Made by a program: the position numbers and the translations under genes. Below are positions 45,943 to 55,685 of a stretch of DNA of 64,000 bases, piece after piece (position 1 is the stretch's first letter; the number at the start of each line of letters is the position of its first letter). The DNA is taken from NCBI RefSeq assembly GCF_018336155.1, contig NZ_JAGYHF010000005.1, positions 248,001-312,000 on the forward strand. The letters are read 5' to 3'. The stretch comes from Pseudomonas rustica. Lineage in GTDB: Bacteria > Pseudomonadota > Gammaproteobacteria > Pseudomonadales > Pseudomonadaceae. Below the pieces are notes generated by a model. The model worked only from the letters and a program-made list of their open reading frames with translations, searched no databases and was not told the origin of the DNA.

Positions 45943-46838
45943 TGCTCAACCGATTCCAAGGCTGGCGCGAACGTGGCTGGTCGCCCGTTGACGCCTCGAC
46001 CTATGCAACCACCTGGCAGCGTTTTGGCGGCAGTGTCGCCACGCATCCGCTGGTGGTTGAGCGTCTGGCTGATCTGGCCGGCATCCCGGTGCGCTATCTG
46101 GCCTGGGAGCAGCAAGGCGAAATCAAAGCGGCGATCCCGACCTGGGGCCGCGATCTCGCGCTGTCCAAGGACGTGCTCAAGCGCAACGGCAAGAAAGGCC
46201 TGTTCGACCTCGGTAACGCCGAGCTGATCCTGCCGGCCGCCGTCGATGCCCAAGCCCCGCTGCGCCATCGTGCACGCTACTTGTCGGCGCTCAACGAAAG
46301 TCGCTTCAGCGGCATGAAGTTGCAGACCGAGCAACTGGCCATGGCCCGCACCCCGGAAGAATTGTCGAAGAAGTTTCGCTACAACCAGCGCCGCGAATTG
46401 CGTCTGCTGGAAGAGGCGGGCGGCGTGGTGCGTCCGGTCAGCGACTTCTCCAGCGTTGAGCTGGCGGCGATCTACTGCGATCTGTTTCAGCGTCGCTGGG
46501 GTTTCCCCGCTACCGGCGCGGCGCGCATGGCTGATGTGATCGAGCTGTTGCGTGAGTTGCTGATCGGTTCGGTGATCTTCCTCAACGAGGCGCCGATTGC
46601 GATCCAACTGGTATACCGCGTCGAAGCGCCGGAGTGGATCAGCGTCGAATACATCAACGGCGGCGTCGACCCAGAAACCCGTGAATTCAGTCCCGGCAGC
46701 GTGTTGAGTTTCCTCAATACGCAAAGTGCCTGGGAACATGCGCGCGCGCTGAACAAGCCGCTGCGCTTTTCCTTCGGTCGCGCCGACCGTGAATACAAGG
46801 ATCGCTGGTGCAATCCTGTGCCGGTGTTCACCGTATGA
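45942..46838 (+). CDS. Mig-14-like protein
   Basis: A 298-residue protein with a GNAT/FemAB-like look (FRYNQRRELRLLEEAGG, about 147; YINGGVDPETREFSPGSVLS, about 234). Its place between wapH and dnpA matches the mig-14-type gene of P. aeruginosa, linked to resistance to cationic antimicrobial peptides. The biochemical reaction is unknown. Its stop overlaps the next start (ATGA). Confidence 0.78.
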   Translation: MLNRFQGWRERGWSPVDASTYATTWQRFGGSVATHPLVVERLADLAGIPVRYLAWEQQGEIKAAIPTWGRDLALSKDVLKRNGKKGLFDLGNAELILPAAVDAQAPLRHRARYLSALNESRFSGMKLQTEQLAMARTPEELSKKFRYNQRRELRLLEEAGGVVRPVSDFSSVELAAIYCDLFQRRWGFPATGAARMADVIELLRELLIGSVIFLNEAPIAIQLVYRVEAPEWISVEYINGGVDPETREFSPGSVLSFLNTQSAWEHARALNKPLRFSFGRADREYKDRWCNPVPVFTV

Positions 46839-48283
46839 GCCCGCCCATGAGCCGCAAACAGCAACTGCTCAAGCGCCACCGGCGCAACAAACGTATCGGC
46901 CTGCTGATTGCGTTGATCGTGTTGATCACGATCGGTGTGCTGGTCGCCTGGTGGTTGCCGTTGCTGCTCGCGGTGATCGGCTGGATCGCCCATGAGGCGT
47001 GGTTCGCCGATCATTTGTTCTATTCGCCGAAAGACGATTATCAGTACAGCTTTCCACCGTTTACGCCACAGCCGAAAGTGCATCTGAACGGCGAGCAATT
47101 GCGTCTGGATGACGGCGTGATGGTGATGGATGACGCCACGCTGATTCTCGCGGTGCAGGTCAAAAGCACGTGGCTGGGCCGCTTCTTCGATCCGCGCATC
47201 GAACTGGTGGGCGGTACAAATCCTGACGCGCAAACCTTCGAGCGAGGCGTCAACGGTCTGCGCTATCTGAACCTCAGCGGTCAGGCGCAAGCCTTGTCGC
47301 AAGGTGTGCTGCGTTTGCGCTGGCGCTTCTGTCGCGTCTCCGGTGAACCGGTTTTGTGGGCGTTGGAGCAAACCGATTACCGCCGTTCGCGGGTGATGGT
47401 CATCGCACCGCACGCCGACGATGCCGAACTCGCGGCGTACGGTCTGTACAGCCAGGTCGATGAAGCCTGGATCGTCACCCTGACCGCCGGCGAAATCGAA
47501 GCCGAGCATTATCAGCAGATGGGCCTGAACAAGGTCGAAGCCGCGCGGCTCAAGGGTCGATTGCGCGCCTGGGACAGCCTCGCCGTGCCGCGCTGGGCCG
47601 GTGTGCCGGCGGAAAACTGCGTACAACTCGGTTACTTCTGTCTGCAACTGGCAGCGATGCAGGCAGCGCCGAATCAGGCGATGGCTTCACGCGAAGCCGA
47701 TCTGAGTGATACCCGCCTGTTCCGTCAGTTGAACCCGTTCAGCTTGCCGAGCGATGTCGATGGCGCGCCGACCTGGAACAATTTGCTGGCCGACCTGCGC
47801 GAAGTGCTGCTGCGCGCACGTCCGGACGTGATCGTCCTGCCGCATCCGACGCTTGATCCGCACCCCGATCATATTTGCAGCCAACAAGCCGTGTTGCAGG
47901 TGCTCAGCAGCCTCGACTGGCAGCCAACCCTGCTCGGTTACGCCAATCATTTGCACGACAACGATCGCTGGCCGATGGGCAACGCCGGTGAGGGCATCGC
48001 GCTGCCGCCGGCGTTCGATGGCGCCGCACCGATGCAGCCGCTGTGCCTGCCGCTGACTATCGAACAGCAACGCGACAAAGCCATGGCGCTGGGCATGATG
48101 CATGACTTGCAGCCGCCAGCGCCGTTCAAGCGCCGTTTGCGCCGCTTGATCCAGCGTTTGCTGGCCGGTCGCGCGCCGTCGGTGTATGGCGAAAACGAAT
48201 TTTTTCGAAAAGCGGTCAGACGCCAGGAATTGCTGTGGCTGCTGAAACCGGGTGAATCAGGCGTCAATCGGGGAGAGTTATGA
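46835..48283 (+). CDS. dnpA: PIG-L family de-N-acetylase, DnpA-like
   Basis: A 482-residue membrane-anchored deacetylase. The N-terminal hydrophobic stretch (about 20-55, LLIALIVLITIGVLVAWWLP) is followed by the zinc motif VMVIAPHADDAEL (about 186-198) and, later, HPTLDPHPDH (about 340-349). DnpA of P. aeruginosa is linked to fluoroquinolone tolerance and is thought to act on LPS precursors. I chose the ATG at 46835, overlapping the upstream stop; the frame extends to 46808 without need. Confidence 0.85.
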   Translation: MSPPMSRKQQLLKRHRRNKRIGLLIALIVLITIGVLVAWWLPLLLAVIGWIAHEAWFADHLFYSPKDDYQYSFPPFTPQPKVHLNGEQLRLDDGVMVMDDATLILAVQVKSTWLGRFFDPRIELVGGTNPDAQTFERGVNGLRYLNLSGQAQALSQGVLRLRWRFCRVSGEPVLWALEQTDYRRSRVMVIAPHADDAELAAYGLYSQVDEAWIVTLTAGEIEAEHYQQMGLNKVEAARLKGRLRAWDSLAVPRWAGVPAENCVQLGYFCLQLAAMQAAPNQAMASREADLSDTRLFRQLNPFSLPSDVDGAPTWNNLLADLREVLLRARPDVIVLPHPTLDPHPDHICSQQAVLQVLSSLDWQPTLLGYANHLHDNDRWPMGNAGEGIALPPAFDGAAPMQPLCLPLTIEQQRDKAMALGMMHDLQPPAPFKRRLRRLIQRLLAGRAPSVYGENEFFRKAVRRQELLWLLKPGESGVNRGEL

Positions 48284-49434
48284 GTCAACGGTCGAAGGTG
48301 CTGCAACTGCAGCCTGACTACAACGTCAAAGCCCATGATTTCGCTGACCTTGCCGAGCAGATCGTCAAGGCGCTGCCGTCGGATCGCTATGAAATCACCG
48401 CAGCGTTCCTGCGCGGCAAACCTGCACCTGGCGAGCCGGTCAGCCGCGCCGATCGCTCGGTGTATTTCGAGTTTTCCGACAAATCCCTGAAAGGCATGCG
48501 CCTGCGTGCGATGTGGGAACTGTACAAGTTCTGCCGCCGCGAGAAGTTCGACGTCGTCATCTGCAACCGCTTCAAACCGGTGAACATGATGCTCACCCTG
48601 AACCGCTGGTTGAAGGTGCCGCTGTGCATTGGCATCTCCCATGGTTTCGGCGAGTACGACCGCTTCTACCGTCGTCGCCAAACTCAGCGGCTGATCGACC
48701 GTCACTGGCGCTTCGTCGGTGTTTCGCCAGCTGTCAAACAGTACCTGCTGGACTGCGATTGCGGCTTCACCGACCAGAATACTTACGCGATCACCAACGC
48801 CATCGACATCGAACAGGCCGAAGGTTTGCAGCACAGCCGCGAAAAGGCGCGTGAGCTGCTCGGCATCGACCCGAATGTGCGCCTGATCGGCGCGCTGGGG
48901 CGGCTGGTTTCGGTCAAGGGTCACACTTATCTGTTGCAGGCTTTTGCCGCGCTGAAAGACAAATACCCGAACACGCAGTTGGCGATCATTGGCGCCGGGC
49001 GCCTGCAAGCGCCGCTGGCTGCCGAGATCGAGCAACTGGGTTTGGAGGGTCGCGCGCACTTGCTGGGTTTCAAGGAAAACGCGCTGCAATACGTGCGCGC
49101 GTTTGATATCTGGACGATGCCGTCGCTGGCCGAAGGTTTGGGTCTGGCCTTGCTGGAAGGCATGAGCGGACATTTGCCGGTGATCGCCTCGAACGTGCCG
49201 GCGATGGTGCCGCTGATCGAAGGCGCTGGCGGTCTGGCGATTACGCCGAAGGATGTGCCGAGTATTGTTGCGGCGCTGGATCAGTACCTCGCGCTGTCCG
49301 ACGACGAACTCAAGGCCAAGGGCGAGCAAGCCTACCGCTATCTGCAAGAACAACATGACATCGAGGTGTTCCGTCAGGAGTACCTCAATCTGATCGACTC
49401 TGGCCTGGAACAGGCACGCAAGGAGCAGCCATGA
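48280..49434 (+). CDS. ssg: Core glycosyltransferase, Ssg-like
   Basis: A 384-residue GT4 glycosyltransferase. GRLVSVKGHTYLLQAF (about 207) and MPSLAEGLGLALLEGMSGHL (about 281-300) form the donor site. In P. aeruginosa and P. alkylphenolia the ssg product affects surface glycan, phage sensitivity and colony form. It overlaps dnpA and wapR by four bases each. Confidence 0.85.
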   Translation: MSQRSKVLQLQPDYNVKAHDFADLAEQIVKALPSDRYEITAAFLRGKPAPGEPVSRADRSVYFEFSDKSLKGMRLRAMWELYKFCRREKFDVVICNRFKPVNMMLTLNRWLKVPLCIGISHGFGEYDRFYRRRQTQRLIDRHWRFVGVSPAVKQYLLDCDCGFTDQNTYAITNAIDIEQAEGLQHSREKARELLGIDPNVRLIGALGRLVSVKGHTYLLQAFAALKDKYPNTQLAIIGAGRLQAPLAAEIEQLGLEGRAHLLGFKENALQYVRAFDIWTMPSLAEGLGLALLEGMSGHLPVIASNVPAMVPLIEGAGGLAITPKDVPSIVAALDQYLALSDDELKAKGEQAYRYLQEQHDIEVFRQEYLNLIDSGLEQARKEQP

Positions 49435-50369
49435 GCGAGCAGAAAGCCATGGGCGAGCAAACAGCCTTGAGCGAACAAGAAGCCATGAGCGAAGCGAACG
49501 CCCTCGTCACCGTGATCATCGCCTCGTACAACCACGGCCCGTACATCGAGGAGAGCATCCTCAGCGTCATCAATCAGACCTACCAGAACATCGAATTGCT
49601 GGTGGTCGATGACGGCTCGAAGGACGACAGCGTCGAGCGCATCACTGCCTTGCAGGCACAGTACGGTTTCGATTTCCGTGTGCAGCAGAATCAGGGCCTG
49701 ACCAATACGCTCAACGGCGCCATCGCGCGGGCCAAGGGTAGCTTGATCGTGCCATTCGGCTCCGACGACATCATGTACCCGGAGCGCATCGCGATTCAGG
49801 TGGCGTACATGGACGGCAAGCCGGAAGTGGGGATTTGTGCCGGCAACATTGAGTTGATGGACGCCGACGGCAACCTCTACCCGGAAAAGCGTCAGCGCCG
49901 TGATGTGCCGTTCCGTCGTCTGGACTTCGACGACATGTTCCTTGAGCGCAAACCGTATCCACCAGCCCCGACCCTGATGATTCGCCGCGAAGCGCTGGAC
50001 AAGGTCGGTGGCTTCGACCCGACGATTCGCCTCGAAGACCTCTACATCGAACTGAAGGTGACCCGCGCCGGTTATTTCATCGATGGCTTGAACGTGGTGA
50101 TGGCGCGCTATCGCAAGCACGCGACCAACTCGTACAAGAATCACCGCTTCATGATCGAAAGCATTCTGCGCATCTACGCGTTGTTCAGCGATCATCCGCT
50201 GTACGACGAAGTGCGCTACAAGTCGCTGAATTCGATGTTCCTGAAAACCGCCAACCGCAATCGCAAGCTGGCGTGGGAGCTGCTGAAGCAGATCCCGTTC
50301 AAGGCGTGGAACAAGAAGACCTGGCGCGGTCTTGGGCGGTTACTGTTTTCGCCGCAGGAAAAGGGCTGA
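49431..50369 (+). CDS. wapR: Core rhamnosyltransferase, WapR-like
   Basis: A 312-residue GT2 (GT-A) glycosyltransferase. VTVIIASYNHGPYIEESI (about 24-41) and LVVDDGSKDDSVERI (about 56) form the nucleotide site, SDDIMYPER is the DXD equivalent, and LEDLYIELKV marks the catalytic ED. WapR adds the alpha-1,3-linked rhamnose that accepts O-antigen. The first 24 residues are four imperfect repeats of six (MSEQKA, MGEQTA, LSEQEA, MSEANA), each beginning with a possible start codon, so translation might also begin at 49485. Confidence 0.85.
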   Translation: MSEQKAMGEQTALSEQEAMSEANALVTVIIASYNHGPYIEESILSVINQTYQNIELLVVDDGSKDDSVERITALQAQYGFDFRVQQNQGLTNTLNGAIARAKGSLIVPFGSDDIMYPERIAIQVAYMDGKPEVGICAGNIELMDADGNLYPEKRQRRDVPFRRLDFDDMFLERKPYPPAPTLMIRREALDKVGGFDPTIRLEDLYIELKVTRAGYFIDGLNVVMARYRKHATNSYKNHRFMIESILRIYALFSDHPLYDEVRYKSLNSMFLKTANRNRKLAWELLKQIPFKAWNKKTWRGLGRLLFSPQEKG

Positions 50370-50387
50370 AACAGCGGTCGCCCGCGC

Positions 50388-51608
50388 TTAGCGGGCGACT
50401 TTCTCCGAGAGCGGCTTATCGCCTTTCTGCCGCGAGCGAATCCACTGCAGCACCTTCTTGCCGGCGGCCATGCCCGGCAACTCGATGTACAGAAAGCTCA
50501 GGCTGCTGATCAGAATCAGCAGGCAGGTGCAGATCGCGATCAGCGGCAGATAGACATCCGCCTCCCGCGCATCCAGATTCAGCAGCAGCGGCAGACGCTG
50601 CACCATCAGCCACAACACAAAACCGTGCAGCAGATAGGTGCTGTAGCTGATCTCGCCGAGCCAGCGGATGCTGCGTGGCTTGAGCGCACCGAACAGGCTG
50701 TTGCCCGACGCCACGATCACGAAAAACAATGACAGCAGGAACAGCGGCCCGGTCTTGAACGCACGGTTGAACGCGGTGAAGGCAATCACCAGCGCCAACA
50801 CGGCAATCACGCCCGCCAGACGTGTGCGGCTCCAGGCCACCAGCGCAGGCTTGCGAATCCAGTACGCCGCGGCGATCCCGCCGAGAAAACTGGCGAGGAA
50901 GTGCTTCTTCAGCGAGTGCTCCCAGCCGACCACTTGATACAGCGCGTAAATGCCGATCAGGCACAGCACCACTTGTATCCAGCTGCCGCGATAGATGAAC
51001 ACCATCCCGGCCAGTGGCAGCGCCAGATAGAAAAACACTTCATAGGCCAGCGTCCAGGTGACGTTGGAAATCAGCATGCCGGTTTGCGGGTATTGGTTGA
51101 TGTCCGGACGGTCGAAGGTCAGCCACGCCAGAATCTGTTTGAACAGGGCGCTGCCAGGCTCTTTCAGTTCCCAGTTCTGCAAATGGAACACGGTGACGAA
51201 GACGATCAACATCAGCGGCAGGTACAGCGGATACAGGCGAAACACCCGCGAAATGCCGAAGGCCAGCCAATCGTGCTGACGCCCTTGGGTCAGCAGACGG
51301 TTCCAGAACAGGAAGCCGGTGATCATGAAAAACAGCGCAACGCTGCCCTGGCCGATCATCGAATAGAAGTTGCTCGGCGGAAAGCCGAATTCGCCGGTGC
51401 GCAGAAAGATCCAGGTAATGACAGCGTGGTGCACGAACACACCAAACGCCAGGTAGCCGCGCAGGCCATCGATGCTGGCATAGCGGCTTTCACCGGAATG
51501 CTGCAGGTGGCGGGCGATTTTCGGTACGACGCGCAACAAAAGCGCGGCGGATACGATGGCCAGCAGATAGGCTGCCAGCGCAATGAGGGGGTTGGTTTCG
51601 ATCATCAA
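50388..51608 (-). CDS. Acyltransferase family 3 (OafA/YrhL-like)
   Basis: A 406-residue integral membrane acyltransferase with about ten hydrophobic segments. The family stretch YASIDGLRGYLAFGVFVHHA (about 42-61) holds the catalytic-region histidine. Such enzymes O-acetylate surface polysaccharide or LPS. Its start overlaps the stop of the upstream ligase gene by four bases, so the two form an operon opposing wapR. The acceptor sugar is unknown. Confidence 0.88.
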   Translation of the reverse strand: MMIETNPLIALAAYLLAIVSAALLLRVVPKIARHLQHSGESRYASIDGLRGYLAFGVFVHHAVITWIFLRTGEFGFPPSNFYSMIGQGSVALFFMITGFLFWNRLLTQGRQHDWLAFGISRVFRLYPLYLPLMLIVFVTVFHLQNWELKEPGSALFKQILAWLTFDRPDINQYPQTGMLISNVTWTLAYEVFFYLALPLAGMVFIYRGSWIQVVLCLIGIYALYQVVGWEHSLKKHFLASFLGGIAAAYWIRKPALVAWSRTRLAGVIAVLALVIAFTAFNRAFKTGPLFLLSLFFVIVASGNSLFGALKPRSIRWLGEISYSTYLLHGFVLWLMVQRLPLLLNLDAREADVYLPLIAICTCLLILISSLSFLYIELPGMAAGKKVLQWIRSRQKGDKPLSEKVAR

Positions 51609-53467
51609 TGAACTCGGGCCGCAGTGTTGCCGGCCAGCACTTGCCTGTGCAGATTATCCACCGCAGATTGCGACGCCATCACGGCGTAGCCCTGGAGTAA
51701 TGCTTCGAAGTGGTCTTCGAACAACCAGCGTTTGTCGACGGTATAGCGCTGCATATGGCGCAAATTTCGCTGGCGCAGGGCCAGACTGAGCGGGCTAGGG
51801 TAAACGCGCAGGTCGGCCAGATCAATCAAACCGAACTCGCCATCCTCCAGCACCAGCACGTTGCCCAGGTGCAGCGAGCGGAAATACACGCCTTTCTCAT
51901 GCAATTGCGCCATGAACTTGCCAAAACGCTCGACCAGCGCCTGACGAACGGCCGGTGCGGTAATGCTCTGCAATACCTGACGCAACGTGTGGCCAGGCAG
52001 CGGGGCGTAATGCACGGCGCTGCTGCCATCGTTGAGGCGATAAAGATTGAGCACTTGCGGGGTTGGAATGCCCATAAGGCGCAACTGCTCGCTGTTGACG
52101 GCAAAGCGCTCGGAATAGGGATTGAAGCTGCCCGAGGTGTACCAGCGGCGACGGCGGAACAGTTTGAGGAAGCTGCCATCGGTCAGGCGCAGGACTTTCG
52201 GGCCAAGGCCGTCTTCTTCGATGACCTGAGCGCCATTGCTCAAGTGCTGCAGGTCAGTCGCAGAGAGTTTTTGCACCGGCAGGGTCAGCAGTCGCCGCGC
52301 ACGTTGATTGATGCTCAGTGCCGCGATCAGTGCCAACGGGATCCACAGCAGGAACCAGTGTTCCTTGGGCCGCGAAATGATCCCGCCGCCTTCGGTCAGC
52401 CCGGCGCCGATGCCAAAGATCAGCAGTGTCGAGGCGACAATCAGCAGCGGTTGTACGCGCTGACGCCAACTGCTCAGCAGGCCCCTGAAAATAAAGAACA
52501 GCCACGGCACCAGACCGACAATGCCGACGTAATACAGCACGCCCAGGACAAAGCTGTGTGGCTCCTGGAAATTGATGCCGACGCCGGGGTCGACGGACAA
52601 CGTGGCGCTGTAACCATGTCCGATCCAGGGATGGTCGGCAATCATGTGCAGTACTTGTTTCCAGATTTCCAGTCGATACGAATCGCCACGTTCGATGATC
52701 ATTTGTGCAAACAGGAAGGCGACCGTCACGCCGCTAAGGGCCAGGCCGATCAACAAGCCCACCGAGCGGCGGTTCCAGCAAATGAAGCACAGCCACAACG
52801 CGGCCATGGTCAGCGCCACAAGCGGCGTTCTGGAGCCGGTGCCAATGACCGCCATGAACATGATTGCCATTGCCGGCACACTCAGCCACATCATCTGGCG
52901 GCGTTTGCAGGTCATGGTTACGCTCAGCCAATAGGCGCTGAAGAAACCGAACAGGTGCGAGCTGAGCAGTGGGTTGTCGAAAGCGCCGCCGCCGATCAGA
53001 CGTATGCCCGGTTGGTAAATATGGGCGAATCTGAACAGGAACCACGTCGTTGCGACCAACGCCACTAACGCGGCGCCGAACAGCAGAGGTTGCAGGATCT
53101 CACTGCGATAACGCACCAGCAGATAGGTGCCGGCAAACAGCAGCAAGGTGTGCAATGACGGTTTGAACATCCCGGCGAGGCCTTCTTCGCGCGGCCCCCA
53201 ACTGAGGCTGAGCAGGGCCCAGGCGACAAATATCAACAGCGAGACGAAGATCGGTTCACGCAGTAATTCTTTGAGTTCACGTGGGCGCAGGCACAGTGCG
53301 ATCAGCGTTGGAATGCTGAACAAGCCGTAAAACAGCTTGTGATGCAGACTTCGGCCCGGCAAAAAAAACAGCGCGCACAGGAGCAGGAAATAGCCGACGG
53401 GAAGTATCCACAGGCTAATGAAGTCGAAGACTCGATTGGACGTACTGCTGAAGCCGCGAAGTTGCAT
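51605..53467 (-). CDS. waaL: O-antigen ligase fused to a kinase-like domain
   Basis: A 620-residue protein. The N-terminal ~390 residues have about a dozen hydrophobic helices and the Wzy_C-type periplasmic loop (MIADHPWIGHGYSATLS, about 276-292), as in WaaL, which joins O-antigen to the lipid A-core. The C-terminal ~210 residues are kinase-like: VLRLTDGSFLKLFRRRRW (about 417-434), a loop GVYFRSLHLGNVLVL (about 525) in which the usual catalytic Asp is Ser, and FGLIDLADLRVY. In P. aeruginosa the corresponding functions are in two separate genes. No frameshift or stop separates the parts here. Confidence 0.82.
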   Translation of the reverse strand: MQLRGFSSTSNRVFDFISLWILPVGYFLLLCALFFLPGRSLHHKLFYGLFSIPTLIALCLRPRELKELLREPIFVSLLIFVAWALLSLSWGPREEGLAGMFKPSLHTLLLFAGTYLLVRYRSEILQPLLFGAALVALVATTWFLFRFAHIYQPGIRLIGGGAFDNPLLSSHLFGFFSAYWLSVTMTCKRRQMMWLSVPAMAIMFMAVIGTGSRTPLVALTMAALWLCFICWNRRSVGLLIGLALSGVTVAFLFAQMIIERGDSYRLEIWKQVLHMIADHPWIGHGYSATLSVDPGVGINFQEPHSFVLGVLYYVGIVGLVPWLFFIFRGLLSSWRQRVQPLLIVASTLLIFGIGAGLTEGGGIISRPKEHWFLLWIPLALIAALSINQRARRLLTLPVQKLSATDLQHLSNGAQVIEEDGLGPKVLRLTDGSFLKLFRRRRWYTSGSFNPYSERFAVNSEQLRLMGIPTPQVLNLYRLNDGSSAVHYAPLPGHTLRQVLQSITAPAVRQALVERFGKFMAQLHEKGVYFRSLHLGNVLVLEDGEFGLIDLADLRVYPSPLSLALRQRNLRHMQRYTVDKRWLFEDHFEALLQGYAVMASQSAVDNLHRQVLAGNTAARVH

Positions 53468-53626
53468 GCTGTGAGATTCAATCCTGAAGAAGTTGATCGA
53501 CCATTCGGATGATGGCTATTTGATGCTTAAAAAGGTGTCTAACAATAACAGCCTTTCGCCGATTGCCAGAACCCCGAAGAAGCTGTGTTAAAGTCGGCGT
53601 CCTTATTTATCGACTCTTCGCGTGAT

Positions 53627-55429
53627 ATGACCGACTCCAGTCCTGCCGCAAGCCCCTCGAGCTTGAAAATCTACTTCCGCCTGCTCGGCTATGTTCGGCC
53701 GTACATCAGTCTGTTTCTGATCAGCATCGTCGGTTTTCTGATTTTCGCTTCGACCCAGCCGATGCTTGGTTACATTCTCAAGTATTTCGTCGACGGCCTG
53801 TCGAATCCGGAAGCCGTGCTGTTCCCGACCGTGCCTTACCTGCGTGACCTGCAACTGCTGCAGGCCGTGCCGTTGCTGATCATCCTGATCGCGGCGTGGC
53901 AGGGTCTGGGATCTTATCTGGGCAACTATTTTCTGGCCAAGGTTTCCTTAGGCCTGGTGCATGACTTGCGCGTGCAGTTGTTCAACAACCTGCTGGTGCT
54001 GCCGAACCGCTACTTCGACAAGCATAACTCCGGTCATCTGATTTCCCGCATCACCTTTAACGTGACCATGGTCACGGGGGCGGCAACGGATGCGATCAAG
54101 GTCGTAATCCGTGAAGGCATGACGGTGATCTTCCTGTTCGCCTCCCTGCTGTTCATGAACTGGAAGCTGACACTGGTGATGGTTGCGATCCTGCCGCTGA
54201 TCGCCGTGATGGTGCGCACTGCGAGCAAGAAATTCCGCAAACAGAGCAAGAAAATCCAGCTGGCCATGGGCGACGTCACTCACGTGGCTTCGGAAACCAT
54301 TCAGGGTTATCGCGTGGTGCGCAGCTTCGGCGGCGAAGTCTACGAAGAGAAGCGCTTCCTCAAGGCCAGCCAGAGCAACACCGACAAACAGCTGCGCATG
54401 ACCCGCACCGGTGCGATCTACACGCCGATGCTGCAACTGGTGATCTACAGCGCCATGGCCGTGCTGATGTTCCTCGTGCTGTACCTGCGCGGTGACGCTT
54501 CGGCCGGTGACATGGTCGCCTACATCACCCTCGCCGGCCTGCTGCCGAAGCCGATTCGCCAATTGTCCGAAGTCAGCTCGACCATCCAGAAAGGTGTGGC
54601 CGGTGCGGAAAGCATTTTCGAGCAGCTGGATGTTGCGCCTGAAGTCGACACCGGCACGGTTGAGCGCGATGCGGTCACCGGTCGTCTGGACGTGCGCAAC
54701 CTGAGCTTCACCTACCCGGACACCGAGCGTCAGGTGCTCGACAACATCAGCTTCAGCGTTGAGCCGGGGCAGATGGTTGCGCTGGTCGGCCGTTCCGGCA
54801 GCGGCAAGTCGACGCTGGCCAACCTGATCCCGCGTTTCTATCACCACGACAAGGGCGAAATCCTTATCGACGGTGTGGAAGTCGAAAACTACAAACTGCT
54901 CAACCTGCGTCGTCATATCGCTCAAGTGACTCAGCACGTAACCCTGTTCAGCGACACCGTGGCCAACAACATCGCCTATGGCGATCTGGCCGGCGCGCCG
55001 CGTGAAGACATCGAGAAAGCCGCGCGTGATGCCTACGCGATGGACTTCATCGCGCAACTGCCTGAAGGCCTCGACACTCAGGTTGGCGAGAACGGCGTGC
55101 TGCTGTCCGGTGGTCAGCGTCAGCGTCTGGCGATTGCCCGTGCGTTGCTCAAGAACGCACCGCTGTTGATTCTCGACGAGGCCACCTCGGCCCTCGACAC
55201 TGAATCGGAACGGCACATTCAGGCGGCACTCGATCAAGTGATGAAGGGCCGCACCACGCTGGTGATTGCTCACCGTCTGTCGACCATCGAGAAAGCTGAA
55301 CTGATTCTGGTCATGGATCAGGGCCGCATTGTTGAACGCGGCACCCACGATGAATTGCTGGCGCAGAACGGTTACTACGCCCGTTTGAACGCCATGGGCC
55401 TGGATGCTCCGGCTGAAGACATCGCCTGA
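53627..55429 (+). CDS. msbA: Lipid A-core flippase MsbA
   Basis: ABC transporter that flips lipid A-core across the inner membrane. It has 600 residues: six membrane helices (about 20-320), then the ATPase with Walker A GRSGSGKST (about 388), signature LSGGQRQR (about 490), Walker B LLILDEATSALD (about 511) and the H-loop IAHRLST. I chose the ATG at 53627 (MTDSSPAASPSSL); a frame from 53585 adds 14 residues with no support. Divergent from waaL. Confidence 0.95.
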   Translation: MTDSSPAASPSSLKIYFRLLGYVRPYISLFLISIVGFLIFASTQPMLGYILKYFVDGLSNPEAVLFPTVPYLRDLQLLQAVPLLIILIAAWQGLGSYLGNYFLAKVSLGLVHDLRVQLFNNLLVLPNRYFDKHNSGHLISRITFNVTMVTGAATDAIKVVIREGMTVIFLFASLLFMNWKLTLVMVAILPLIAVMVRTASKKFRKQSKKIQLAMGDVTHVASETIQGYRVVRSFGGEVYEEKRFLKASQSNTDKQLRMTRTGAIYTPMLQLVIYSAMAVLMFLVLYLRGDASAGDMVAYITLAGLLPKPIRQLSEVSSTIQKGVAGAESIFEQLDVAPEVDTGTVERDAVTGRLDVRNLSFTYPDTERQVLDNISFSVEPGQMVALVGRSGSGKSTLANLIPRFYHHDKGEILIDGVEVENYKLLNLRRHIAQVTQHVTLFSDTVANNIAYGDLAGAPREDIEKAARDAYAMDFIAQLPEGLDTQVGENGVLLSGGQRQRLAIARALLKNAPLLILDEATSALDTESERHIQAALDQVMKGRTTLVIAHRLSTIEKAELILVMDQGRIVERGTHDELLAQNGYYARLNAMGLDAPAEDIA

Positions 55430-55447
55430 TAATGTTCACGCGGCCCG

Positions 55448-55533
55448 GTAGGAGCTGCCGCGGGCTGCGATCTTTTGATCTGTTTTCATAGAAGCAAGAT
55501 CAAAAGATCGCAGCCTGCGGGAGCTCCTACAGG
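55448..55533. repeat. Second palindromic repeat family, full copy
   Basis: GTAGGAGCTGCCGCGGGCTG followed by CGATCTTTTGATC, and the inverse ending GGGAGCTCCTACAGG. Perfect outer arms with a central GATC-rich hairpin. Between msbA and the sulfotransferase gene. Confidence 0.88.
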
Positions 55534-55685
55534 GAAAGTGCATTGCAGTTGTGGGCCGTTGTTTGTATCCAGACCTTTACCCTTCTTGACCAAACCGGCA
55601 TAAAACCGGGCACCGCGCTTGTTAAGGTTCCTCAACGAACTCTTACATCTATCGAGGGGGACATCCCCGTCGCGCGGGTACTCTC

